Below are positions 43,854 through 53,617 of a stretch of DNA of 64,000 nucleotides, one piece after another. The notes beneath the pieces were generated by a model. The model ran no database searches. It was not told where the DNA came from and saw only the letters and a program-made list of their open reading frames with translations. The DNA lies in contig NZ_QARE02000010.1 of the NCBI RefSeq assembly GCF_003052515.2, positions 1 through 64,000 of the forward strand, written 5' to 3'. The first letter of the stretch is position 1. Every line of letters begins with the position of its first letter. The position numbers and the translations under genes are program-made. The stretch comes from Pseudomonas sp. RIT409 (GTDB taxonomy: Bacteria > Pseudomonadota > Gammaproteobacteria > Pseudomonadales > Pseudomonadaceae).

Positions 43854-45311
43854 ATGCTGTATGACCTGATCATTCGTGACGCGCTGGTGATCGATGGCAG
43901 CGACACCCCCGGCGTGCGTGCCGATGTGGCGGTCCGTGAGGGGCGCATCCAGCGCATCGGTGACCTGAGCGGCGTCTCGGCCAGCGAAGAAATCAACGCC
44001 GCTGGCCGTGTCCTGGCGCCAGGTTTCATCGACGTGCACACCCATGACGACACCGTAGTGATCCGTCATCCCGCCATGCTGCCGAAGATCACGCAGGGGG
44101 TGACCACGGTGATCGTCGGCAATTGTGGTATCAGCGCCTCACCGGTCACACTGGCCGGCGACCCGCCCGATCCGATGAACCTGCTCGGCCCGGCCCAGGC
44201 GTTCGTCTACCCCCGCTTCAGCGACTATCGAAACGCCGTCGACGCCGCGCGCCCGGCGGTCAATGTCGCGGCGTTGATTGGCCACACCGCCCTTCGCAGC
44301 AATCACTTGGACGATCTGTTTCGCACGGCGCGCCCAGCGGAAATCACGGCCATGCGGGCGCAACTGCGCGAGAGCCTTGAAGCTGGCGCGCTAGGGCTGT
44401 CAACCGGCCTCGCTTACGCCACGGCCTACTCGGCGCAAACCGATGAGGTCAAGCAACTGGCCGAAGAATTGACGGCCTTCGGGGCGGTGTACACCACCCA
44501 TTTGCGTAGCGAATTCGAACCCGTGCTGGAGGCCATGGACGAAGCCTTCGACATCGCTCGCCACGCCCGCTCGCCGGTGGTGATCTCTCACCTCAAATGC
44601 GCCGGGGCGGGCAATTGGGGGCGCAGTCCGCAATTGCTCGCCTCGCTGGAGGAAGCCGCCCGGCACCAAGCTGTCGGCTGCGATTGCTACCCCTACGCGG
44701 CCAGTTCATCGACCCTGGATTTGAAACAGGTCACCGATGCATTTCCCATCACCATCACCTGGTCGACGCCGCACCCGGACCAGAGCGGACGCGACCTGCA
44801 GGCCATCGCCGCCGACTGGGGGCTTTCATTGCTGGAAGCCGCTCGGCGACTGCAACCGGCGGGCGCGGTGTACTACGGCATGGATGAACGGGACGTGCAG
44901 AACATCCTCAAACACCCGCTGTCGATGATCGGGTCGGACGGCTTGCCGGAAGACCCTTTCCCGCATCCTAGGCTGTGGGGGGCCTTTCCACGGGTGCTGG
45001 GCTACTTCAGCCGGGATCTGGGACTGTTCCCGCTGCACCGGGCGATCCATAAGATGACCGGGCTCACGGCCACCCGCTTCGGTCTGCATGAGCGAGGGTT
45101 CGTGCGTGAGGGTTACTGGGCGGACCTGGTGCTGTTCAATCCGCATACCGTGCGCGACGTGGCGGATTTCAAGGCGCCGAAACGGGCAGCCGAGGGCATC
45201 GACGGGGTCTGGGTCAACGGTCGATTGAGCTATGCCGACGGCAAACCGCAAGGCGAACGCCAAGGCCGGTTCCTGGCCAGGAGTGGATCGCTGGTGGAAG
45301 GCTTTTCGTAA
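43854..45311 (+). CDS. N-acyl-D-amino-acid deacylase (D-aminoacylase)
   Basis: 485 residues of the amidohydrolase superfamily. Metal and active-site blocks: PGFIDVHTHDD, QGVTTVIVGNCGIS (Cys ligand typical of D-aminoacylases), GLSTGLAYATA, THLRSEF, VVISHLKCAG, and IGSDGLPEDPFPHPRLWGAFPRVLG. It hydrolyses N-acyl-D-amino acids to the D-amino acid. GGAG lies eight bases before ATG 43854, which is two bases after the rpiR stop. Transporter, regulator and deacylase form one operon. Confidence 0.92.
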   Translation: MLYDLIIRDALVIDGSDTPGVRADVAVREGRIQRIGDLSGVSASEEINAAGRVLAPGFIDVHTHDDTVVIRHPAMLPKITQGVTTVIVGNCGISASPVTLAGDPPDPMNLLGPAQAFVYPRFSDYRNAVDAARPAVNVAALIGHTALRSNHLDDLFRTARPAEITAMRAQLRESLEAGALGLSTGLAYATAYSAQTDEVKQLAEELTAFGAVYTTHLRSEFEPVLEAMDEAFDIARHARSPVVISHLKCAGAGNWGRSPQLLASLEEAARHQAVGCDCYPYAASSSTLDLKQVTDAFPITITWSTPHPDQSGRDLQAIAADWGLSLLEAARRLQPAGAVYYGMDERDVQNILKHPLSMIGSDGLPEDPFPHPRLWGAFPRVLGYFSRDLGLFPLHRAIHKMTGLTATRFGLHERGFVREGYWADLVLFNPHTVRDVADFKAPKRAAEGIDGVWVNGRLSYADGKPQGERQGRFLARSGSLVEGFS

Positions 45312-45340
45312 GAATCGTCACGCGGAGCCACCCGTGGCAG

Positions 45341-45373
45341 CCCTAGCGTCCTGCCAAGCGCAGGACGCTAGGG
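45341..45373. terminator. Strong bidirectional terminator hairpin
   Basis: CCCTAGCGTCCTG and CAGGACGCTAGGG form a perfect 13-base stem with a 7-base loop in the gap between the convergent aminoacylase and fahA genes, 30 and 18 bases from their stops. Confidence 0.8.
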
Positions 45374-45390
45374 CCGCACAAGGACAACCG

Positions 45391-46689
45391 TCAGTCCACG
45401 ATCACGCCTCGGCACTCACCAAAGCCGATACTCACTTCCCCTTCCTTGCGGCAGCGGGCCCTGAGAATGATCTCATCGCCTGCCAGGAGGAAGGTGCGGG
45501 TTTCGCCGCTCGGCAACTCGATCGCATGTTTCCCGCCTTCGGTCATCTCCAACAGACTGCCGAATTGACCGACCTGCGGGCCGGACAAGGTGCCGGTGCC
45601 GAACAGATCTCCCGGTTGCAACTGACACCCGTTGACGCTGTGATGAGCCACCATTTGCGCCACGGTCCAGTACATGTTCAGCGTATTGCTGACCGCCAGA
45701 CGATGAGCCCCGATGCCCTGCTCTTTCATCCTCGCGGTCTGCAACAGCACCTCCAACTCGATATCCAGCGCGCCGTGAGCCTGATCCTGTTCGTCGAACA
45801 GGTAAGGCAGTGGCTGCGGATCGCCCTCGGGACGCTTGGGTTGTGCACGGCGAAAAGGCGCCAGCGCTTCGGCCATGACCACCCAGGGTGAAAGGCTGGT
45901 GGCGAAGCTTTTCGACAGGAAGGGGCCCAACGGCTGATATTCCCAGGCCTGCAGGTCCCGCGCCGACCAGTCGTTGAGCAGGCAGAAACCGACCACGCGC
46001 TGGCCCGCCTCTGCGATGCCGATCGATTCGCCTACGGCGTTTCCCGGCCCCATCCATACGCCCACTTCCAACTCGTAGTCCAGACGCTTGCAGGGGCCGA
46101 ACGTCGGCACCTCGGCGCCCGGCGGGAGCGTCTGCCCGCTGGGACGTTTGACGGCCGTGCCCGACACACACAACGTCGAAGCGCGGCCGTGATAAGCGAT
46201 CGGCACATACTTGTAGTTCGGCAAAAGGGGATTGTCCGGGCGGAACAGCTTGCCGACGTTGGTCGCGTGATGGATGCCCACGTAGAAATCCGTGTAATCG
46301 CCCACGTGGGCGGGCACATGCATGCGGCACTCCCCCATGGGCACCAGCAGGGCATCACCCAGCAATTGCAAGGCTTGCTGCTGCGGGCTGCCCTCCGCCA
46401 GAAGATTGAACAGCTCCGCGCGCAGCGCCTGGCGCGAGGTTGCATCCAGCGCGAAGAACGCGTTGAGCTGCCCCTTGCGCGCCGCTTCCGCGGCCACTCG
46501 CGCTTCCCCCTTGAATTGCCCCGTCTCGTAGGCAACCTGCAGGTCAAGAACGAAATCACCGATGGCCACCCCTCCTCGACGGCTGCCACCGGGGCGATTG
46601 AAAACGCCGAACGGCAGGTTCTGCAGAGGAAAATCGGGGTGACCGTTGGCTGACGTCACCCAACTGCGCGGGTGATGGGAAGTGCTCAT
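45391..46689 (-). CDS. fahA: Fumarylacetoacetase
   Basis: 432 residues. The N-terminal beta-barrel domain starts [22 protein letters not shown]; the catalytic domain has [43 protein letters not shown] and [26 protein letters not shown], matching FAH with its Ca/Mg ligands and catalytic His in the IHHATN block. It splits fumarylacetoacetate into fumarate and acetoacetate, the last step of tyrosine breakdown. Its ATG overlaps the hmgA stop by four bases. Confidence 0.97.
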   Translation of the reverse strand: MSTSHHPRSWVTSANGHPDFPLQNLPFGVFNRPGGSRRGGVAIGDFVLDLQVAYETGQFKGEARVAAEAARKGQLNAFFALDATSRQALRAELFNLLAEGSPQQQALQLLGDALLVPMGECRMHVPAHVGDYTDFYVGIHHATNVGKLFRPDNPLLPNYKYVPIAYHGRASTLCVSGTAVKRPSGQTLPPGAEVPTFGPCKRLDYELEVGVWMGPGNAVGESIGIAEAGQRVVGFCLLNDWSARDLQAWEYQPLGPFLSKSFATSLSPWVVMAEALAPFRRAQPKRPEGDPQPLPYLFDEQDQAHGALDIELEVLLQTARMKEQGIGAHRLAVSNTLNMYWTVAQMVAHHSVNGCQLQPGDLFGTGTLSGPQVGQFGSLLEMTEGGKHAIELPSGETRTFLLAGDEIILRARCRKEGEVSIGFGECRGVIVD

Positions 46690-48002
46690 CGTGGGCTGTC
46701 CGTATCAAGAGGTTGGAAGGCGTGGGCGATGCCGTTCCAGCAGGCATCGTAATCGCTTTGCAGTTGTGGGCATTCCAGCGCATAGCGGCTGGGGCGCAAC
46801 ACCTTGCCGGTTTCGAACATGAAGGCCATGGTCTGCTCGATTTTGTGCGGCTTGAGTTCAGCGGCCATCGCCTTCTGGGCCGTGGCGTTGTCCGGGCCGT
46901 GGGCGCTCATGCAGTTGTGCAGCGAGGCGCCGCCCGGCATGAAGCCTTCGGCCTTGGCGTCGTAGGCGCCGTCGATCAGGCCCATGAATTCGTTCATCAG
47001 GTTGCGGTGGAACCACGGCGGCCTGAACGTGTTTTCGGCCACCATCCAACGCGGCGGAAAGATCACGAAATCGACGTTGGCCTGGCCGTGGATGGCGCTT
47101 GGGGACGTCAGCACGGTGAAAATCGAAGGGTCCGGATGGTCGTAACTCACGGTGCCCAAGGTGTTGAACAGGCGCAGGTCATAGCTGTAGGGCACGTTGT
47201 TGCCATGCCAGGCCACGACATCGAAGGGGCTGTGCGCCAGTTGCGTCGCCCAGAGTTCGCCTAAGAACTTCTGCACCAGCAGCGTGGGCTGCTCTCGCGT
47301 CTCGAAATGCGCGACAGGCACTTTGAAGTCCCTGGGATTGGCCAGTCCGTTGCTGCCGATGGGCCCCAGATCGGGCAGGCGCAAGGCACAGCCGTGGTTT
47401 TCACAGAGGTAGCCCCGAGCCTGCTGGTCGAGCAGGTGAACGCTGAATTTCAGCCCCCGCGGAATGACGGCAATCTGCTGCGGCTCGATGTCCAATCGGC
47501 CCAGTTCCGTGATCAACCGCAGCCGGCCCTGCTGGGGAACGATCAGCCATTCGCCGTCGGCATTGAAACACGCGCGCTGCATGGACTGATTGGCGGTGTA
47601 GACATACACGCTGACGCCCTCGGCCTGATCCGCCGCCGATGTACTGGCCAAGGCAATCAAGCCATCGATGAAGTCCGTGGGCTCGCTCGGGATATTGAAG
47701 GCGTTCCAGCGCAGGCGGTTGGGCGTGATGGGGCCTTGCTGCAAGCCAGTGATCTGGCGTTCCAGGCGTCGGAACGCCGGATGGGCTGCGGAAGGCTGAA
47801 TCCGGTAGAGCCAGGTGCGCCGTGCTTCGGCGCGCGGGACCGTGAACGCCGTACCGGAAAACTGTTCGGCGTAGAGGCCGAGGGGATGCCGTTGGGGTGA
47901 GTTCTGCCCCGCAGGCAGCGCACCGGAAACGGCTTCACTGGAGAACTGGTTGCCGAAGCCGGATTGATACCGCAACGCCTCGGGTGCGTGTGCTGTGGAC
48001 AT
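46686..48002 (-). CDS. hmgA: Homogentisate 1,2-dioxygenase
   Basis: 438 residues with family blocks [19 protein letters not shown] at the N-terminus, [62 protein letters not shown] (iron ligands) and [14 protein letters not shown]. It opens the homogentisate ring to maleylacetoacetate with Fe(II) and O2. AGAGG precedes the ATG. It leads the hmgA-fahA operon and is divergent from hmgR; the shared gap holds the three-half-site operator. Confidence 0.98.
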   Translation of the reverse strand: MSTAHAPEALRYQSGFGNQFSSEAVSGALPAGQNSPQRHPLGLYAEQFSGTAFTVPRAEARRTWLYRIQPSAAHPAFRRLERQITGLQQGPITPNRLRWNAFNIPSEPTDFIDGLIALASTSAADQAEGVSVYVYTANQSMQRACFNADGEWLIVPQQGRLRLITELGRLDIEPQQIAVIPRGLKFSVHLLDQQARGYLCENHGCALRLPDLGPIGSNGLANPRDFKVPVAHFETREQPTLLVQKFLGELWATQLAHSPFDVVAWHGNNVPYSYDLRLFNTLGTVSYDHPDPSIFTVLTSPSAIHGQANVDFVIFPPRWMVAENTFRPPWFHRNLMNEFMGLIDGAYDAKAEGFMPGGASLHNCMSAHGPDNATAQKAMAAELKPHKIEQTMAFMFETGKVLRPSRYALECPQLQSDYDACWNGIAHAFQPLDTDSPR

Positions 48003-48057
48003 CTGAACCTCTTGTTCTTATGGAGACGGCGACCACCGACCGCACTGAAGGTCATAC

Positions 48058-48089
48058 CGTTATTCGTAATCGAATTACGAATAACGTAA
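48058..48089. promoter_or_regulatory. HmgR-type operator 1 (hmgA/hmgR divergent gap)
   Basis: Arms CGTTATTCGTAAT and ATTACGAATAACG form a perfect 13-base dyad around CGA. Within it the half-site CGTAA occurs at 48065-48069, its complement TTACG at 48075-48079, and CGTAA again at 48085-48089, each exactly ten bases apart. IclR regulators such as PcaU are known to use three 10-base-spaced repeats. Confidence 0.85.
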
Positions 48090-48148
48090 TTTGAGTTCCT
48101 GCCTTGGTCAAGCTATAAAGCAGCCTTTTCAGACCGACGCCTTGGCCC

Positions 48149-48940
48149 ATGACAGACGATTCCTCAAACGCTGCAGTCCCCCGCCAGCAGAAAGTGCAAT
48201 CTGCCGAAGTGGGCGTCGGCATTCTCAAGGCCCTGGCCGAGTTGGCACCGGCAACTTCGTTGTCGCGGCTGGCCGATTACGTCGAGATGCCGGCGAGCAA
48301 AGTGCATCGCTACCTGCAGGCGCTCGTGGACAGCGGGTTCGCCGAGCAGGACCCAGCCACCAATCACTACCGCCTGGGCCGTTCGGCGCTGCAGGTGGGC
48401 CTGGCGGCGCTGAGCCAGCTCGATGTGCTGAAAATCAGTGCCCCGGAGCTGATTGCGCTGCGCGATGACATCAACGAAACCTGTTTCCTGGCGGTATGGG
48501 GCAACAAAGGCCCGACCGTGGTGTATGTCGAGCAATCCCTGGGCGCGGTGACGCTGGTGACGCAAATCGGCTCGGTACTGCCATTGCTCCACTCCTCGAC
48601 CGGCCTGGTGTTCGATGCCTTCCTTTCCCCAGCGGAAACCGCTGCGCTGCGCGCCGTGGAATCAACGGCCCTGACCACGAAACAACTGAAGGTGATCGAT
48701 CGGCATCTCGAGGACATCCGTACCACGGGCGTGCATCAGATTCAGGGCTTGTTGATGGCGGGCGTCAACGCCGTGTCATCCCCGGTGTTCGCAATGGGCG
48801 ACAAGCTGGTGGGCGTGGTGACGGTGGTGGGCTCGGCGTCGGTGCTCACCGACGAACGTCAGGCGCACGCCGCGCAGAAGCTGCTGGAGACGGCGCGGAC
48901 GATCAGCGCGCGGATGGGTGGAGAAATGCCCCGGCGCTGA
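48149..48940 (+). CDS. hmgR: IclR-family repressor of homogentisate catabolism
   Basis: 263 residues: an IclR winged HTH (VGVGILKALAELAPATSLSRLADYVEMPASKVHRYLQALVDSGFAEQ) and an effector domain (LAVWGNKGPTVVYVEQSLGAVTLVTQIGSVLPLLHSSTGLVFDAF). The HTH and divergent position from hmgA identify it as HmgR, which in P. putida releases DNA on binding homogentisate. It is convergent with hpd. Two matching operators are visible, before hmgA and before maiA. Confidence 0.93.
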   Translation: MTDDSSNAAVPRQQKVQSAEVGVGILKALAELAPATSLSRLADYVEMPASKVHRYLQALVDSGFAEQDPATNHYRLGRSALQVGLAALSQLDVLKISAPELIALRDDINETCFLAVWGNKGPTVVYVEQSLGAVTLVTQIGSVLPLLHSSTGLVFDAFLSPAETAALRAVESTALTTKQLKVIDRHLEDIRTTGVHQIQGLLMAGVNAVSSPVFAMGDKLVGVVTVVGSASVLTDERQAHAAQKLLETARTISARMGGEMPRR

Positions 48941-49011
48941 ACAATCCCCTGCACCGTCCAAGGCAATGCTGCGACCAGGAGCCGCTGAAAGGGCCAGCGC
49001 GCGGCATGAGC

Positions 49012-49039
49012 CGGAGCCGCGCCATCCCGCACGGCTCCG
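49012..49039. terminator. Possible terminator between hmgR and hpd
   Basis: CGGAGCCG and CGGCTCCG form an 8-base stem with a 12-base loop in the 132-base convergent gap. No T run follows. Confidence 0.35.
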
Positions 49040-49072
49040 TGCCATGGGCCAATCCTGTCCTCTAGAAAGGAC

Positions 49073-50149
49073 TCAATCGACCGTCAACACCCCGCGCCGC
49101 AGTTGATCCCGCTCGATGGATTCGAACAGCGCCTTGAAGTTGCCTTCGCCGAAGCCGTCATCGCCTTTGCGCTGGATGAATTCGAAGAACACGGGCCCCA
49201 TCAGCGTCTCGGAGAAAATCTGCAGCAAGAGGCGCTTGTTGCCCCCTTCCGAAGTGCCGTCCAGCAGGATGCCGCGGGCTTTCAAGGCCTCTTCGGGTTC
49301 GCCGTGGTTCGGCAAACGGCCCTCGAGCATTTCGTAATACGTGTCAGGCGGTGCCGTCATGAAGCGCATGCCCAAGGCTTTCAGTCGGTCCCAGGTATCG
49401 ATCAGGTCTTCGGTGAAGAACGCCACGTGCTGGATGCCTTCACCGTTGAACTGCATGAGGAATTCTTCGATCTGACCTGCGCCCTTCGATGACTCTTCGT
49501 TGAGCGGAATGCGGATCATGCCGTCGGGAGCGGTCATCGCCTTGGACGTCAGCCCGGTGTATTCGCCCTTGATGTCGAAATAGCGGATTTCACGGAAATT
49601 GAACAGCTTCTCGTAGAAGTTCGCCCAATACGCCATGCGCCCGCGGTACACGTTGTGGGTCAAATGGTCGATGAATTCCAGCCCTGCGCCTTTCGGATGG
49701 CGGTCGACCCCGTCGATGAACACGAAGTCGATGTCATAGATCGACGTGCCCTCGCCAAAACGGTCGATCAGGTAAAGCGGCGCGCCACCGATGCCCTTGA
49801 TCGCGGGCAGGCGCAGCTCCATGGGGCCGGTGGCAATCTCGATGGGTTGCGCGCCCAGCGCCAGCGCGCGCTTGTAGGCCTGCTGCGAATCCCTGACACG
49901 AAAGGCCATCCCGCAGACGGACGGGCCGTGTTCGGCAGCGAAATAGGACGCCTCGCTGTGAGGCTCGTTGTTGAGGATGATGTTGATCGCGCCCTGGCGA
50001 TACAAGGCCACGTTTTTTGAACGGTGCTGGGCAACCCGGGTGAAACCCATCATCTGGAACACCGGCTCCAGCGTGTTGGGGGTTGGCGAGGCGAATTCGA
50101 TGAATTCGAAACCCATCAGACCCATGGGATTTTCATAGAGATCGGTCAT
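49073..50149 (-). CDS. hpd: 4-Hydroxyphenylpyruvate dioxygenase
   Basis: 358 residues of the two-domain vicinal-oxygen-chelate fold. Iron ligands are visible in [25 protein letters not shown] and [21 protein letters not shown]; the N-terminus [14 protein letters not shown] and the C-terminal [16 protein letters not shown] match bacterial HPD. It converts 4-hydroxyphenylpyruvate to homogentisate, the substrate of HmgA. It lies 141 bases downstream of maiA on the same strand and may be read from the HmgR-controlled maiA promoter. Confidence 0.98.
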   Translation of the reverse strand: MTDLYENPMGLMGFEFIEFASPTPNTLEPVFQMMGFTRVAQHRSKNVALYRQGAINIILNNEPHSEASYFAAEHGPSVCGMAFRVRDSQQAYKRALALGAQPIEIATGPMELRLPAIKGIGGAPLYLIDRFGEGTSIYDIDFVFIDGVDRHPKGAGLEFIDHLTHNVYRGRMAYWANFYEKLFNFREIRYFDIKGEYTGLTSKAMTAPDGMIRIPLNEESSKGAGQIEEFLMQFNGEGIQHVAFFTEDLIDTWDRLKALGMRFMTAPPDTYYEMLEGRLPNHGEPEEALKARGILLDGTSEGGNKRLLLQIFSETLMGPVFFEFIQRKGDDGFGEGNFKALFESIERDQLRRGVLTVD

Positions 50150-50190
50150 GGTCTTGCTCCTGCTGAAAAGTGAAAGGCGTTAACGTCGCG

Positions 50191-50280
50191 TCACTGTTCG
50201 GCAGGCGGCGCGCAGGGAATCCCCCGAACGCTGCGGGCGAGGTAGTCGCCGAAGATTAATTGCAAGCCGAAGCTTTTCAT
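50191..50280 (-). CDS. Possible 29-residue peptide between maiA and hpd
   Basis: An ATG-to-TGA frame encodes MKSFGLQLIFGDYLARSVRG followed by nine more residues. It lies on the same strand between maiA and hpd, 41 bases before hpd. The ribosome binding site is weak (GGAG 13 bases upstream). It may be a leader peptide, a remnant, or chance. Confidence 0.2.
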   Translation of the reverse strand: MKSFGLQLIFGDYLARSVRGIPCAPPAEQ

Positions 50281-50290
50281 GTGGGAAAGC

Positions 50291-50923
50291 TTACTCCGGC
50301 TTGTCGGCTTGCGCATCGGGATGCGCTGTCTTGAAGGCGGGGTGCTGCAAGGCCAGCGCCTCGACCCGCAAGATGCGCGGGAAGGCGTCCAGTACGACAT
50401 TGAACCGGCGGGCGGCGTACAGCTGCGGCAGCAGGTACACATCCGCCAGGCCCACGTCACCGAAACAGAAACCTTGATCGCCAATCCACGCTTCAACGGC
50501 GTTGAAGCCCTCGCGGATCCAATGGCCAATCCAGGCTGCCACATCGCCTTCATCATGGCCCAGGCCGCGTAATCGGTTGAGCACCGCCACGTTGTGAAGC
50601 GGGTGGATGTCGCAGCCGATCAATGCGGCAACCGCTCGGTGCCTCGCCCGCGCGGGCAAATCATCAGGCAGCAAAGGAGGTGAAGGATAACGCTCTTCGA
50701 GGTATTCGATGATGGCCATGGATTGAATGATGACGTCGCCAGCGTCGGTGCGCAGGGCGGGAACGCGTCCTTGAGGGTTGATCGCCAGATAATCCGGCTT
50801 GCGGTGTTCGCCCCCCTCGCGGATCAGGTTGATGGGCACGGCGTTGATCTCCAGCCCTTTCAATGCCAAGGCGATACGGACGCGATAGCTGGAAGTCGAT
50901 CGGTAATAGGTGTAGAGGTCCAC
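50291..50923 (-). CDS. maiA: Maleylacetoacetate isomerase (zeta-class GST)
   Basis: 210 residues with the zeta-GST motif YYRSTSSYRVRIALALKGL (catalytic Ser/Ser-Cys position SSYRVR), NPQGRVPAL and IIQSMAIIEYLEERYP in the thioredoxin-like half, and CDIHPLHNVAVLNRL plus CFGDVGLADVYLLPQLYAARRF in the helical half. It isomerises maleylacetoacetate to fumarylacetoacetate with glutathione. In P. putida it is the third gene of the hmgABC operon; here it is detached and sits before hpd with its own copy of the HmgR operator at 50950-50974. Confidence 0.94.
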   Translation of the reverse strand: MDLYTYYRSTSSYRVRIALALKGLEINAVPINLIREGGEHRKPDYLAINPQGRVPALRTDAGDVIIQSMAIIEYLEERYPSPPLLPDDLPARARHRAVAALIGCDIHPLHNVAVLNRLRGLGHDEGDVAAWIGHWIREGFNAVEAWIGDQGFCFGDVGLADVYLLPQLYAARRFNVVLDAFPRILRVEALALQHPAFKTAHPDAQADKPE

Positions 50924-50949
50924 GGCCAGGCCCTGTTGTTTTTATTCTT

Positions 50950-50974
50950 CGTAAACGACTTACGCAATGCGTAA
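50950..50974. promoter_or_regulatory. HmgR-type operator 2, upstream of maiA
   Basis: CGTAA at 50950-50954, TTACG at 50960-50964 and CGTAA at 50970-50974 reproduce the spacing (ten and ten bases) and orientation of the site before hmgA; the core TTCGTAA-N-CGA-N-TTACG is shared. It lies 27 bases before the maiA start. Confidence 0.8.
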
Positions 50975-51036
50975 CAAAGTGAATGATCCGCCATCCGGAG
51001 TCAAGCAGGACGACCGAGCCTGGGGGCGGAGTGGCC

Positions 51037-51810
51037 TCAGGCCCAGCCCTCCAGGCGCAGGGTGGCCCTCACCAGCCGCTGCTCTTCGTTTTCGATTTCC
51101 CGCAGGCTCTCGCAGATACTCTGGATGTGCGCGACGGCGGCCTTGCGCGCTTGTTCCGGCAACCTGCCGGTGACCGCGTTGTAGAGCCGGGCATGATGGC
51201 GGTCGATCTGACGTTTCTGTGCCTCGCGGTGATACAGGTTGTTGACCGAAGCGAACACGGTGTTGAGAAGCAGATCGGTCAGCGATCGCAGGGTCTGCAC
51301 CAACACCGGGTTGTGTGAAGCCTCACAGATCGCCAAGTGGAAAGCATGATCGAGGCGCGCGTGCTCGGAGGCGGACAGTTCGTGGCCGTGAGCCGCCACC
51401 AGCGCCTGGTAGGCGCGGGAGATCAGCACGAAGTCGGCGTCGGTGCCTCGCAATGCCGCCAGCCGTGCAGACTCTCCTTCCAACAAGCTGCGCACCTCGA
51501 AAAGGTCATACAGCGTGCGTGGCTGGGAGGCGAACAGATGCATCAGCGGCGACGTGGCCGTCACCCCCAGTCCGCCCATCTGCGCGACAAACGAGCCCTG
51601 CCCGTGACGGGTTTCGATGATGCCTCGGGCCCGTAACAACTTGAGCCCTTCGCGCAGCGCGGTCCGGGACACACCGAGCTTTTCAGTAAGGCGCCGCTCG
51701 GAGGGCAACAATTGGCCCACCTTCAAGACGCCGTCGACGATCAGGCGTTCAATGCGCTCACTGACGACATCGGCGACCTGCTGTGAGCGGGGAGTCGCGT
51801 TGCTGTCCAT
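51037..51810 (-). CDS. glcC: GlcC, FadR-type GntR regulator of glycolate use
   Basis: 257 residues from ATG 51810 (AGGAG eight bases upstream; the frame is open to 52041 but would cover the operators). HTH: QQVADVVSERIERLIVDGVLKVGQLLPSERRLTEKLGVSRTALREGLKLLRARGIIETRHGQGSFVAQ. The C-terminal FCD domain has the metal-binding pattern (DHAFHLAICEASHNPVL, DRHHARLYNAV). It is divergent from glcDEFGB, the classic GlcC position, and two FadR-type palindromes lie between. Glycolate is the expected effector. Confidence 0.93.
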   Translation of the reverse strand: MDSNATPRSQQVADVVSERIERLIVDGVLKVGQLLPSERRLTEKLGVSRTALREGLKLLRARGIIETRHGQGSFVAQMGGLGVTATSPLMHLFASQPRTLYDLFEVRSLLEGESARLAALRGTDADFVLISRAYQALVAAHGHELSASEHARLDHAFHLAICEASHNPVLVQTLRSLTDLLLNTVFASVNNLYHREAQKRQIDRHHARLYNAVTGRLPEQARKAAVAHIQSICESLREIENEEQRLVRATLRLEGWA

Positions 51811-52117
51811 CCTCGAAACTCCTGTTGAAGGCCTCAACCCTGCGCTGACCCATTCGACAACCCACGCCGACGGGAACGGCCTGACTGGTATGACCACGCC
51901 TGCGCCTAAAAACCGAGAACCGGTGGTAATTCGCCAACTGATTGGTAAATAGGGATTTTTTTCATACCCATTGGGCAAACGCCCGAAAAAACTGGTTCGA
52001 CCAGTGCGTTTTGCCATGGACAGTACGTCTTGCCCGGCCAATGATGCAAGTCAGCCGCAGAACGTTCACGCGTTGGACGGGCCCTCTATAAAAACAAGAC
52101 AGGGTTGCACACTCATC
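51811..52117. promoter_or_regulatory. glcC/glcD divergent promoter region with two TGGT-N3-ACCA operators
   Basis: TGGTATGACCA lies at 51886-51896. TGGTTCGACCA lies at 51993-52003, inside the longer dyad ACTGGTTCGACCAGT (51991-52005). The FadR branch of GntR regulators recognises exactly this type (TNGTNNNACNA). Centres are 107 bases apart, about ten helical turns. The second site is 115 bases before the glcD start. Confidence 0.8.
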
Positions 52118-53617
52118 ATGAATATCCTGTACGACGAACGCGTCGACGGTGCATTGCCCGCTGTCGACAAAGCCCAGCTCCTGCTGGCCCTGCAGGCACG
52201 GCTGCCGGACCTGGACATCCTCCACCGCGAGGAAGAATTGCGTCCCTACGAGTGCGACGGCCTCTCCGCCTATCGCACCACGCCAATGCTCGTGGTGTTG
52301 CCCGAGCGCGTCGAGCAAGTCCAGACGCTGCTAAGCGTGTGCCATGAACGCGGGGTGCCCGTGGTGGCACGCGGCGCTGGCACGGGGCTGTCAGGCGGCG
52401 CGCTGCCGCTGGAGAAGGGCGTGCTGTTGGTCATGGCGCGCTTCAACAAAATTCTTCACATTGACCCTGCCGGGCGCTTCGCTCGTGTACAACCGGGTGT
52501 GCGCAACCTGGCGATCTCCCAGGCTGCCGCGCCGTTCGACCTGTATTACGCCCCCGACCCTTCCTCGCAGATCGCCTGCTCCATCGGCGGCAACGTCGCG
52601 GAAAACGCCGGCGGCGTGCACTGCCTCAAATACGGCCTCACTGTGCACAACCTGCTCAAGGTCGAGATCCTGACCGTCGAAGGCGAACGCCTGGTGCTCG
52701 GCTCGGATGCGCTGGACAGCCCCGGTTTTGATCTGCTGGCACTGTTCACCGGTTCCGAAGGGATGCTGGGCATCATCACCGAAGTCACCGTGAAACTGCT
52801 GCCCAAGCCACAGGTGGCGCGGGTGCTGCTGGCAGCATTCGATTCGGTGGAAAAAGCCGGACGCGCCGTGGCCGACATTATCGCCGAAGGCATTATCCCC
52901 GGCGGGCTGGAGATGATGGACAACCTGGCCATTCGCGCGGCTGAAGACTTCATTCACGCCGGCTATCCGGTAGACGCCGAGGCCATCCTGCTTTGTGAGC
53001 TGGACGGCGTGGAGGCCGATGTCCACGACGACTGCGACCGGGTCCGCGCGGTGCTGGAAAAAGCCGGCGCCATCGAGTTGCGGCAAGCCCAGGACGAAGC
53101 CGAACGCGTGCGTTTCTGGGCCGGGCGAAAAAATGCATTCCCGGCGGTCGGTCGGCTGTCGCCGGATTATTACTGCATGGACGGCACGATCCCTCGTCGG
53201 GAGTTGCCGGGCGTATTGAAAGGCATCTCCGCGCTGTCCGAAGCCTACGGTTTGCGGGTGGCCAACGTCTTTCATGCCGGGGACGGCAACATGCACCCGC
53301 TGATCCTGTTCGATGCCAACCAGCCGGGCGAGCTGGAGCGCGCCGAAGCGCTGGGCGGCAAGATCCTCGAGCTGTGCGTGAAAGTCGGCGGCAGCATCAC
53401 CGGCGAACATGGCGTGGGCCGCGAGAAGATCAACCAGATGTGCGCGCAATTCAATCGCGATGAACTGACCCTGTTCCATTCGGTAAAAGCCGCCTTCGAC
53501 CCTGGTGGCACGCTCAACCCCGGCAAGAACATTCCGACCCTGCACCGTTGCGCCGAATTCGGTGCGATGCATGTGCACATGGGCAAACTGCCTTTTCCTG
53601 AACTGGAGCGTTTCTGA
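52118..53617 (+). CDS. glcD: Glycolate oxidase FAD subunit GlcD
   Basis: 499 residues from ATG 52118. An FAD_binding_4 (PCMH) domain with VPVVARGAGTGLSGGALPLEKGVLLVMARFN, CSIGGNVAENAGGVHCLKYG and LFTGSEGMLGIITEVTVKLLPKP is followed by the FAD_oxidase_C domain with FHAGDGNMHPLILFD and ITGEHGVGREKINQM. With GlcE and GlcF it oxidises glycolate to glyoxylate and passes electrons to the membrane quinone pool. Its stop overlaps the glcE ATG by one base. Confidence 0.97.
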   Translation: MNILYDERVDGALPAVDKAQLLLALQARLPDLDILHREEELRPYECDGLSAYRTTPMLVVLPERVEQVQTLLSVCHERGVPVVARGAGTGLSGGALPLEKGVLLVMARFNKILHIDPAGRFARVQPGVRNLAISQAAAPFDLYYAPDPSSQIACSIGGNVAENAGGVHCLKYGLTVHNLLKVEILTVEGERLVLGSDALDSPGFDLLALFTGSEGMLGIITEVTVKLLPKPQVARVLLAAFDSVEKAGRAVADIIAEGIIPGGLEMMDNLAIRAAEDFIHAGYPVDAEAILLCELDGVEADVHDDCDRVRAVLEKAGAIELRQAQDEAERVRFWAGRKNAFPAVGRLSPDYYCMDGTIPRRELPGVLKGISALSEAYGLRVANVFHAGDGNMHPLILFDANQPGELERAEALGGKILELCVKVGGSITGEHGVGREKINQMCAQFNRDELTLFHSVKAAFDPGGTLNPGKNIPTLHRCAEFGAMHVHMGKLPFPELERF

